Assembly: GCA_024734495.1 (NCBI GenBank) | Contig: JALMQS010000061.1 | Span: 10,622,605 to 10,686,604 of the forward strand | Source of the DNA: Forficula auricularia | Taxonomy: Eukaryota > Arthropoda > Insecta > Dermaptera > Forficulidae | Length of the DNA: 64,000 bases | Direction of reading: 5' to 3' | Shown here: positions 21,401 to 33,400 of the stretch, piece after piece | Position numbering within the stretch: the stretch's first letter is position 1 | Layout: the number at the start of each line of letters is the position of its first letter | Notes under the pieces: generated by a model | Seen by the model: only the letters and a program-made list of their open reading frames with translations | What the model was told of the DNA's origin: nothing | The model's database searches: none | Program-made: the position numbers and the translations under genes

Positions 21401-24400
21401 AAACTTCCTTAAAACATTGAGATTTATATGTTGAAAATATATTTTTTCCCTTTTTCGAAATATGAATATACATTTGTACAATTCGTGAAGCTTTTTTCAA
21501 GAATAAAATTCACTAAAAGGAAAATTATAAGCTCAACTATAGATGATAAAAAAATAATGAAGTTTCGAATATTTAAAAATTCTTCTTCTTCTCATATTTT
21601 TATTTTCCAAAATATTTATTATTTCAGTAATTTATATGCTACGACACTAACCAAGTCTATAGTTATATCATTCTAGTACAAGGAGACAAGGAATTGGGGT
21701 TTTCTAGAACAATCATAATTAATTGATAATTTCTCTCCTGGACTAAGTCAGGGATTATTATATCCGTGCCCTTTTTAAAAATAAATTATCATTTCTCATA
21801 TCCTACTTTAATCCCATTCGATTTAAATTGGTTTACCAGGGCTGTCCAACCCGTGGCCCAATATAAATTAATAAAATTAATTAAAACATTGAAATTTATA
21901 TGTAGATACTGGAAAACACACAACAATTTGGCAGGATAATTTTTTTTCTCTAAAATAAGAAATCTGAAAACTACTGTGAAGTTTTCGAAAAAAAAATTGG
22001 TAATTATAAATTTTGAATCTGGATTTCAAGATTTTCGAAAAAAACATTATCATTTTGTCTATTTTCGATTCCATTTTCATTAGAAATAAATTTTCTACTT
22101 GCAAACTTTCTGATTGAATGTACTAGAACAACAATTAGATACCGATCTGAAAGAAAAATTGAATATTATGTCTTTATTAGAATTTTATAACATATTAATT
22201 ATCTAGCCAGGAAAAAATATAAACAAATATACTAATACATAATACCACTTTTTGTAAGTACCTATATATAGGTTTGTATTTACATGAGAAGCTATTTTCA
22301 AGTATAAAATTTACGAAAAGTAAAATTAGAAGCTCACTATGAACTAAAAAAATAATAAAGTTCTTATTTCTACATTATATTAACTATCTTTTTTGAATAA
22401 TAAATATCATAGAATTATAATATTTCCAAGACAATTTGTTTTACTTCAAATGTGGCCCTTGTAAGCCAAAAGGTTGGACACCCATGACTTAAACATACAA
22501 TTGAACCCTAGTAAGTATATTAAAATTAAAAAATATAAATTGTTTTTTTTTTTAATTCAATCCTCTACACTATATTTTAATTAAATGCCAATTTAACGTG
22601 TGATGTGAGGTCTTAAATAACACCTATGTAAAATTTAGCGAAGCCCCCTGGATCCTCTCCCCCATCAGCATCCACCCCCCCAACCGTATCTCCGCTCGCT
22701 TAACACCCTCCTCTACCTATGCACAAAAACATTCTTAACAAATTGTATTTTATTTTATTTGTTTACATGTGTTGTCCATTTATAATACCATATCCCGAAC
22801 ATGGATACCCGTGACTCGGTGAGGTATATAATACAAAAACTAATGTTTATTTACCATCATGGCTTTTATAGACTAAAACTCCTTTAATTGGATTAGGTAA
22901 GCAGCTCAAGAGCCCAAGCGCAATTGTAATACTAGTAGATGCGCTCTTGAGTCCCCCATTATACGTTTATTTTCAAAAAATGAATATTTTCAAAAATCTT
23001 AAAACCACTACCAGTCTTAAATATTTTAAAATTTTCAAATGTTTGTACCTGAACATAGCACCAAATTGGAGTGCAAAATTGAGCAAAGTTAATTTGAGAA
23101 AATTTCCGGAAAACAATAAAACGATTTGATGACAACCCATACGGATCCGTTCCATAAATCCAATATGATGGGTCTCTGTTTGATTTGACATCTCATCATG
23201 TAAAGAATTTACCTAAAAATAAACATATTTATTTTTAAATTCAAATAATAGTTAATTAGAGAAATTTGATAATCTCGATTTTAATAGTCAATTACAAAAT
23301 GTTATTTAATTTTACGTGTAAATATAGGTACTACTCACAGGGTACGATTCATTAGGTTTTCCAATATTGATCGTATAAATTCGCTTAAACGTTCTCAAAG
23401 CCTCTTCATTTCTTCCACTTGTCATTAAAAATTTGGGACTTTCATAAAAGGGTAAAAATGCTAAGCTAGCAAAAATTCCAAAAGAGGAACAAACAGCCAA
23501 AAATATCCGCCAAGATCTCATTTCAAAACCCCACAATGAGAAATTTAAGGATTCTTGAGGTATTATAACAAGAGCAATAACTGAAAAAATATTATTATTT
23601 TAGAATACTTTTGCTTGAGTACTAATTTTATCACTATATACTGCACGCGTGTTAATTTGTTTATCATATAAAAAAATGTTTTTCATGTAATGAATTTTAA
23701 TTTTTTGAATAATGGGTAATTAATTTAATAATAATAATTAATTACATAATAAGTTCGAAATTATCAATAGTGCATTTTCCTGATTATCATTAAATTCAAT
23801 TTTAATTTATGAAGAATTTATATTTATAGCACAGATAGTGACTATTTTATATATAGTGAGATTTTTATAGTATGGTGTTGAAGAATGCCGAAAGATAATT
23901 TTTGTATTAATAAAATCAAAAATTTAATATCGCATAATAATGTTTACAATATAGATATTTCGCTCTTCGTTAAATGTTTTAATAATTAGTCTCCAACGTT
24001 TATGCCGCCTGCTATGGCTTAGTGGAAAAATTAGATCAGTAGAGGCAGTGGCGGAACAACAAATTTTTGACCGCCCACCCCTCCAAAATATAATTTTAGG
24101 CACCCAGAAAATAAACAACTTGCATTTAGTTTTATTTTTACTAGTATGTATTATAACTATTTCACTTTGTAAGAATAATGAAGGAAGAGCCCTATGCAAA
24201 ACGTGAACAAAAATTGTTTGTTTGTTTTTTTTCTTTGTCTGTATTTTCATTATAATTTAAATTATAGAGAAAATTTTAGTTAAATTAAACAATAATAAAT
24301 CAAAAAATCACACTCCATAAATACTGGCTATTATTAATAATTGTATAACTCCAATATTTTCTTGAATATATTAAATATTGAAAATCAAAATGTGTATAAA

Positions 24401-27400
24401 ATTACTATCTTTAGTTTTTAAAGTTGAGAATTATTTAAATAACTCTATATGAAATTAATATTATTTAAAAATGTTACATTATCTAATCAAAATAAATCAA
24501 AAACTAATTTTTGATTAAAATGGCATTTTTTTTTTTTTAGTTTTTTTTATTCAGGATTTTGGATTTAAATATTAGAGTTAATAAAGGCTAAACGGAAATA
24601 AAAAAATATTTAAATCCAAAATCCTGAATAAAAAAAACTAAAAAAAAATACCATTTTAATCATAAAGTAGTTATTGATTTATTTTGATTATAGATAATGT
24701 AAAATTTTTAAATAATATTAATTTCCTATAGAGTTATTTAAATAATTCTCAACTTTAAAAACTAAAGATAGTAATTTTATATACATTTTGATTTTCAATA
24801 TTTAATATATTCAAGAAAATATTGGAGTTATACAATTATTAATAATAGCCAGTATTTATGGAGTGTGATTTTTTAAGGGGGATAAAATTTTTGCCCTTGT
24901 TTTATAAACTCTAATAATTTTAAAATAAACTAACTTTATTAACTCTAATTGTTATGTTCTTATTCGAATAGTTAAATAAAAGGACTAGGCGTAAATGTAA
25001 ACAAAACCTTTATTTGCGAGACACCAAAACAAAAACAAAACAATAATAATAAAATAAACATCAAGCGTCTCCATGGTTACCGCCATTAGATTCCATCATT
25101 GACTTAACACCTCCCCCTTCAAGAATATGATTTTTTTCTTGGATCTATTTCAAATTTCAATCTTGGTTTTATAATCCTTGTGGATCTTCTTGGTTGATTT
25201 TCAACTGGAGTACCTTCTTCTTGCTCATTCAATTGATTGTTGTTTCTTCCCTCTTCATTGCTGATATTTCGATCGTCTACATGACTCGACTGATTGGGCG
25301 GCTCAAACGAATCAAATGAATCCAACAAGTTTCTATTTGTTTTCACCTTATACTGGCAATAATAGTTTTTATACCGACGTCTCAACTGGTTGGCATGTCT
25401 AACTACTGTGCTCTGCTCTGCCGAAACTTCAAATATGACATTCCCTCTCTGTCCTATAATAATACCGGGAATCCATGCCCTTTGACTGTTATACATATGG
25501 ACCCATACCAAGTCTCCGATTTTAAATTTTGGTGGCATATTATCTTCTTCAACTACTTCAAAATTAGGAGTGTTTTTTTTTTCTTCTTTCATAAGGTCTA
25601 GTCGAGTTCTAATAGGACGTCCTAGAAGTACTTCTGCCGGGGATAAATGTGCTTTTCCGATATCAATTTGTGGTAAATTTTGATTAGGGGTAATTCTATA
25701 TGTCGTCAAAAATGTTATTACATTTTCTTTTATTGTCTTTATATTCTCTATATTCTTTATATTCTTTATATTCTCTATATTCTTTATATTCTTTATATTC
25801 TCTATATTCTTTATATTCTTCTGATCCAAATATCAAATGTATTATTATTTTCTGGATCATAATTAAATTCCGTTACACGCTGGGAAATTGAATCGATAAG
25901 CCGTTCATTACCATGTTGAGTCGTTTGTAATGTCTTCTCTAGAAGTTCTTTCACTTGCTCAAACGTAAATGCTTGACCTTCCATAATCCTCGTCGCCAGT
26001 TGTTATGTTCTTATTCGAATAGTTAAATAAAAGGACTAGGCGTAAATCTAAACAAAACCTTTATTTGCGAGACACCAAAACAAAAACAAAACAATAATAA
26101 TAAAATCAACATCAAGCGTCTCCATGGTTACCGCCATTAGATTCCATCATTGACTTAACACTAATATTTTTAAAATAACGTAAGGAACTTCGTTCCTGAC
26201 GGGGGTCCCCCGACCGCATACATTTGAATTTTCTTCTCTAAAAGTAAATTTATCAAACATACATCTTATCAAAATTAAAATCTATGTTTATAAATTTGCG
26301 GTTTCGACACACCTAGTATACTTTCATTCAAATTAAATACAAGTGTGATATAGGTATTAGTAATTTAAGTGTAAAAACAGTATACTAAATTAAGTTGTTT
26401 GGTTCGGAGCGAATCAAGATTCGAGCTTGGGTATCATGAGTTTTTAACCGACTTCAAAAAAGGAGGAGTTTCTCAATTCAACTGAATTTTTTTTTAGTAA
26501 TATTTTTTGTTGACTTAAATTTTAAATTATATTTAAAGATTATATAAATAAACTAAGCTGAAAATAATTAAAAAATAATTTACCTGGGGCTAATAGAGTA
26601 CCCAAAGAATAAAAAATACCGATAAACATCATAACTCGAGCACGAACATGGGCGCTATGATTTTCAGCAAGAAAAGCCAGCATCACAGCATTAGGACCGC
26701 AGATTCTGAAAATATAAATGAGATGAATGAACTATTTGAATTTACTAAAGAAAGTACGTGTTAGAACTTACATAACACCACTTAGGAACTTAAAAAAGAA
26801 TAATGTCCAAAAGTTAGGTGAGAATATGGATGCCAAATTGACTAGACCGTCAAGAAAGAATCCACAAATGATGATTTTTCGACGACGCAAGGTATCGACA
26901 AATATACTCCAGATTGTGGCGCTCAACACCATTCCTTGAAAAACACAAGTAGAAATTACATAAGATTAAAATTTCCTTGTTTATAGTCACAAGCAAAAAA
27001 AAGGAGATGCAAAGAATAGGGGTCTAAATGTAAGTGCGAATCCTGGTTTAAACAGGCCTTTTCCCCTGAATACCCTCTACTTCTCACAACTGCTCTGATC
27101 AAGCATTTACCAGTCTTGAAGGTAAAGTCTATAAGAAATTTCAAGTATCTAATCACACTAATAAAGTGAATAGTGATGAATCCAGGTGAAAACGTGAGTT
27201 TAGCAATTTTTCTTGTTTCATCCCTTTGTAATTTGAAATTTTTTAAAAATCGTTATTCTCACATCTTAAAAATAATTTCCCTATCATATTTAACGTTATC
27301 AAATAGTTCAGAAAAACAAGATTTTTTATTCCTCCTCGTCCTACTGAGACTGAGAAAATATTTCACTGTAAGTGTTGATTTTGTGTTATCATTTTGAATA

Positions 27401-30400
27401 TAAAAAAAAAAAACAGTAAGAATTTACGGCTTAAAACTAATCTCAATACAAAATTTAAGTTTCTAATCCCAGTAGTTCCGGAGAAATTGTGATATCCTAA
27501 AACTAAAATTAAACCTCGTTCTAGTTTTTTACTTTATCTATAGCGAAGGGGATGGGTAAAGTATTGTAATCGGTCTTACGCCAAGTGCGACTTCAAAGAG
27601 TCCTCAGGTAAAGACTACGGAACCCATGGTCTCAACCAAAGTAATAAATTGTAGTATTCAATCAGGTTGAATTTTAGGATCTGATGGTTTTGCCAAAATT
27701 TATATGGGATCTCGTTCAGAGTTCAAAAAGTGCGATTTTTTTCATTAAGGCCGTGGGGATGAATCTACATGACACCTTTTTTTTTTCATCGACGATTTTT
27801 TCTACACCGTTCAACTGATTGAAATGTAAGTGAAAATATTCCATTACTTTAACAAAATGAAGGGTTGACTAGTAGGGAAGACGTACGGGGGAAGCGAGTT
27901 CCATTCTCTAGAAGTCATAGGAATAAATGAATAGTTTGTTGGTTAGTATCTAATTTAATTGCGAAGAGAAGTTGAATGTTAGAAAATCGTGTATTTCTCG
28001 CAAAAGAAGCATTTGGATGTGCTAGGTGTTAATTCGGGCCCCTATACTTTTTTAACAAATATTAATAAAACATGCATTTTTTTAAAGAACTTAATTTATT
28101 ATTATATGATAAAGCAGTTAAATTTTATGGCATCTTTAATGTGTGTGTTTTTTTATTTTGGGGGTTTTTTAGGGCATCCTACAGGCTGAACCCTGGCGGC
28201 TGCTCCTGTTGCACCGGCCTAGTTATCGGACTGGGAAACTTCAACGTATTTTGCTATTATTTATAAAAATTAATAACCTAATTATTTATTAATACACCGA
28301 ATTGAAACTATGTTTATCTGCTCCCTCGTATGCTATATAAATTGAAAAAAAACGAATAAGGATTGGTTAAGTGGTTACCAACTTACACTTTTAAAAATAG
28401 ATGTTTATTTGGATCAAACAAGGGATATAGCCTCATTGATTCTCTTTATGAATTAACAACTCTGCTACTCTCGGCAAAACAAAATATTTTCAATTAAATC
28501 TAAGAGTAATCATTTTTTAAAGAATTATTAGAAATATTTAGATATTTACCGCAATAGATACTAGCATTGATCCATCCTTTTTGATTATCAGTGAGGTTGA
28601 GATCGCATCCTGCACTAGGAATAATAAAGGATATCACACTCGTGTCGAATTGGCAGGCTAAAATTCCAAACATCGTCGCAAAAAATAGGGCGATGTTGTA
28701 CTTTCCATAACCTAAAAGTAAATTAATTTTTTAATTTTTTTTTTTTTTTATTAGTCTCCAAGAGAGTACATCAGCAATCTGCCCTAGCGGGTAATAGGCT
28801 TCTTTACAGGTTTAATGAAAAATGACATGATTTACAATGATTTTAATGATATTTCCATTGACTTATCATTAAGGTGGGATTTATTGGTTTCAAGAAGGTT
28901 TGGCATGTGCAAGCGTTGTGGTAGGTTGATGGGTCTGTGTCTTTTTAATCTTGTTGGTGGTAATGTATTTATTTTGTCTTGAGCGTACTCATTTGCGTGG
29001 TGAGTTAGTTTGTTTAGGTACTTGTGGCTGTGTTCTCTTATTTCGTCTTTGACGGAAGTTATCTCTATGTCTTTTAGTATAGTCGTGTTTGGTACCCCTC
29101 TGGGGGCATCAGCGATTGCTCTCAGCGCTTTGTTTTGGAATCTTTGAATAATTTCTATGTTGGATTCAGCTGCCGAACCCCAGAGATGTATGCCATATGT
29201 CCATATTGGTTTTATTGTTGTTTTGTAGATGAGCATTTTGTTGGTTTTAGTCATTTGTGAGCGTCTACCAATTAGCCTGTATGATTTTTGAAGTTTAAGA
29301 CCTAGCTGTTTGCGTTTCATCTTGATATGCTTTTGCCAGGTCAGTCTTCTGTCTTGACCTAGACAGAAGACCTAGACTCTAGGTGCATCCAAAGGTACTT
29401 TGCGTGGCTAGTTTGAGGAATAGGTTTATTGAAGATTTTGATCGTGGGACAAGAGGCTTTTTTAGGGTGAAGGTTACATGAGCTGATTTAGTCTCATTGA
29501 CGTTGATTCTCCAAGTGGTGAGCCACTTTTCGATATCAAAGAGAATTTTTTGTAGTTGGAGCGAGGCTAATTCTGGGTCTTTGTGGGATGAAAGGATAGT
29601 CGTATCGTCAGCCTAGCTTGCAATGGTGGTCAAGTTTGAAGTGGGTAAGTCAGCTGTGTATAAATGGTAAAGAAGCTGGCCAATTTTTTTAATAAAGAAC
29701 AATTATTCAAGTAGTTATTTATTACATTTAGTATTTAGCTAAAATTATTGATTATTTTAACATTAGGTATTATTCATAAACAACTTTCTGAAAAAAAGTA
29801 TATGTCTAAACATATAGAAACTTTATCAATTACATAAATAGATTAACAATAATTTTCAATTTTTAGGTTTTGTCGCTTAGTTATAATTTGAAGCCCACTG
29901 GAGACCGAATAGTGATTTCACACAAACATTGGCAATATTTTGTTTTGCTTGTTCATGAGTACTCTCAACAAATTTCAATTTTGACTCAAAGGTGCACCTT
30001 TTTAATAGAAACTGTTCAACAATATTTCAGCTCATTATCTACACAATCATTCACTAACGCCCTATCTAACAATTTGATTTTTCATTTTCTGAATTTTCAA
30101 AATAGAAGTTCTGAAGCTTGAAAACCCAAAATCTAAACAGTTCTTCGTTTTGGAGAATACAAACACCATAACGATCTTTCTACAACTTGAATTTAGATAC
30201 ACAGACAAGAGTACTAGAGTTGTTGATGATTCATAAAGATAAATCTATGAAGTTGTCCTCTACTTTATGCAAAAAACACAGATATATATATATTATATAT
30301 AAGGTTTTTGACTAAGTTTTGACCTTCATCATCAGTCTTTTTAATTAGAAAAAATTGATCTGTTATTTCTTTTGGGTTCAAATACCCGTTTGGATTGAGA

Positions 30401-33400
30401 TAAATTCGTTTTCTCGTAATAGTAGGCAGGTGACTGAACAAACGAATGCTATTACGACAAAACGAATTTATTTAAATCCAATCGGTTATTTGAACTCGTG
30501 AAAAATAAGAGATAAAATAGTTTTAATTAAAAAGATTGATGATGAAGGCCAAACGTTCGAAACTATAGTCTCAAACAAATAAATTATATATATATTTATA
30601 TTTTGTGTATATATGTATGTGTTTATTTGAATCAAGTAGAGTGACAAACTCATTGATTTCTCTTTATGAATCAACAACTCTACTACTCTTGTCTGTGTAT
30701 CTAAATTCAAGTTGTAGAAAGATCGTTATGTTGTTTGTATTCTCCAAAACGAAGAACTGATTAGATTTTCAAGCTTCAGAAATTCTATTTTGAAAATGCA
30801 GAAAATAAAAAATCAAATCGTTAGATAGGACGTTAGTGAATGTGATTGTGTAGCTAATGAGCTAAAATATTGCTGAACAGTTTCTATTAAAAAGGTGCAC
30901 CTTTGAGTCAAAATTGAATTTTGTTGAGAGTGTATCCTGTGTTGAAAAAGTTTTCACTTTTTTCTGCAATTTTATTTTGCATTTTCTAAAGTCCTAAATG
31001 TATCATAGGTAAAGTTGATACAATTTGATGGCTGTATATGTATATAATTAAGTAATGGAGAGGGATTCAGCCAATGGGTAGCCTCTGCTGAATTGTGTCG
31101 CTAATACTCTCTTAGGAACTGATGATGGCATTATTTAATTAAAGCCGAAACGTTTTCTATAATTGGGAGTTTTTTATTCAGCAGAGGCTACCCATTGGCT
31201 GAATCCCTCTCCATTACTTAATTATATCATAGGTAAATCCGGATATCTTAAACTATATCATATTTATGAGTGTCGTGTTAAAATTTCTTAAAAATACAAA
31301 TAAAATATATTTAAAACTCAGTATGTGATAATAAAAATTTTATCATAAAATAAATAAAGAATGAATGATATATGAGACAGTAAAATATTTAATAAAAATG
31401 GCTATCTAAGCTGAGTCATTAAAGGGATATATCAAAATTCTTATTTTTAGCCAAAATTTTGATCAACTATTTCTTTTTGTGTAGTTTGCGATAACGAAAC
31501 AAGTAAATTTAAAAATGAAGTAATTAAATTGTTCTATTGGCAAAAAAATTATTAAAATCAAATGAAAATATAAATAAATAAATCAATAGTCACAATTTTA
31601 TAAGATTTTACATAATTTTTGTGAATTCTTTGAATAATTTTACTGCTCTTTCATTTCAAATGTGTATTACGAAAAAGTGCTTTAAAAAGAATATAAATTT
31701 TACCTGTTAAACCAATTGCAGTTTCAAAGTCCGCCAAGGAGAATCGGCTAGCTATAATATTATAAGATTTATTGTTATCATTATTCTTTTTTTTCAAATA
31801 AATACTTAATTTAATTTATGAGTAATTAATTAATTAATTATCTTTTCTGCTTAATGGAAATTTTTGATGCAAATGAATTTTAATTCTTTCGGAAACTGAA
31901 AATAAAAAAAAACTTAATTTCTCATCAGTTAATACTTGACCCTAACTTGACCAAGTTGGATAAAAGGAGAAGGGTGGAAAAGGATAATGTAAAGGCCACA
32001 TTTTGGACGATTATTTCAGAATGCAAATAACATATGCCATACTGTAGTGTGATCAGCACACATCCCGAAAATGAAATTCTTACTCGTCGAATCCAGTCGA
32101 TTCTAGGGGTAAATATTCATTTACTATGAGTTAAGGATTCTTAGTCACTTGTTTCACATTAAAATTAAAAAATTATCAAAAGATGTAAAATTTTTTTTTC
32201 AATATATATATTTCGGGCTATCAACCCATCTTCAGGAAGTACAGAAAATAACTAATTTAACTTATTGAATGCTAGGTTTTATATATATGTTTAGTGAACA
32301 GAGGGAAAAAATGTTTTATTTATTTAAATTATTTTAAAGGACAATTTCTCTTAGGCCATAAAAGAATCCCCTTTATTTCTAAACATATAACCTATCCAAT
32401 AATAAATATTCTCCTGAAGCATGGAATCACTCCAGCCCTTTATAATATAAATAATTTATCTTCTCAATTAATAAATAACAAACTAGACAAAATTGATAAA
32501 ATGAATAAATATGGTGTATACAAATTAAATTGCAATGGTTGTGATGCAATTTATATTGGACAAACTGGACGATCTTTCAAAAAACGACATAAAGAACACG
32601 TAGCTTCCCTCAGACAATTAATAAGAAATCAACCCACAAATTCAGATTCCACATCCGCATTTGCTAATCATTTATATTCTTTAGATCACTCACCATCACC
32701 TACCAATCCCACCCCTATTCATTTCGAAAGAAAAGGATTAAGATTGGATCTTCTTGAATCCATGGAAATAAAATATGCCCTGGCGAACGATGAAAATATT
32801 ATCAATAATCAACTCGATGTAAAGCAAAACATAATAATTGACCTATTAATAACAAAGCCCAAAAAAAATTATTCCCAGCTTAGAGACACAAGTCAATTTA
32901 TGATTAATTAATTAATTAATTATCTTTTCTGCTTAATGGAAATTTTTGATGCAAATGAATTTTAATTCTTTCGGAAACTGAAAATAAAAAAAACTTAGTT
33001 TCTTATCAGTTAATACTTGACCCTAACCTGACCAAGTTGGATAAAAGGAGAAGGGTGGAAAAGGATAATGTAAAGGCCACATTTTGGACGATTATTTCAG
33101 AATGCAAATAACATATGCCATACTGTAATGTGATCAGCACACATCCAAAAAATGAAATTCTTACTCGTCGAATCCAGTCGATTCTAGGGGTAAATGACCA
33201 CTGAAGATATCAAAGAATATTGCTCAAAGAGATTGAAGTTATTAAGGAATTTGGTGTTGGTACTTGGAGAAACATTTTTTTAAAATTATTGGATAAAAAA
33301 TATTTGGTAGGTTTCACATTAAGATATAAAAAATAAAAAATGAATTTTAATTTTTCGGAAACTTGAAAATAAAAACTTAGTTTATCAGTTAATACTTGAC

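Larger units (their letters stand above)
24950..26160 (-). mobile_element. Ty3/Gypsy LTR retrotransposon, pol mostly deleted, 5-bp TSD CTAAT
   Basis: Two 160-bp LTRs (24950-25109 and 26001-26160) differ at only about two positions and are flanked by CTAAT (24945-24949 and 26161-26165). On the minus strand a purine tract GAAGGGGGAGG adjoins the 3' LTR and a primer-site-like ACTGGCGACGAGG follows the 5' LTR. A gag start (MEGQAFTFEQVKELL...) at 25985-25825 is joined through an AAT-ATA-type minisatellite to the integrase C-terminus. Protease, RT and RNase H are absent, so it cannot move by itself. No env. Confidence 0.93.

Noticed and set aside
25680..25891. Plus-strand frames of repeated Leu-Tyr-Ile
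   Set aside because: Minisatellite read in other frames; the meaningful frame is the Gypsy junction on the minus strand.
26727..26939. Plus-strand frame of 70 codons
   Set aside because: Complement of SV2-like exon 4.
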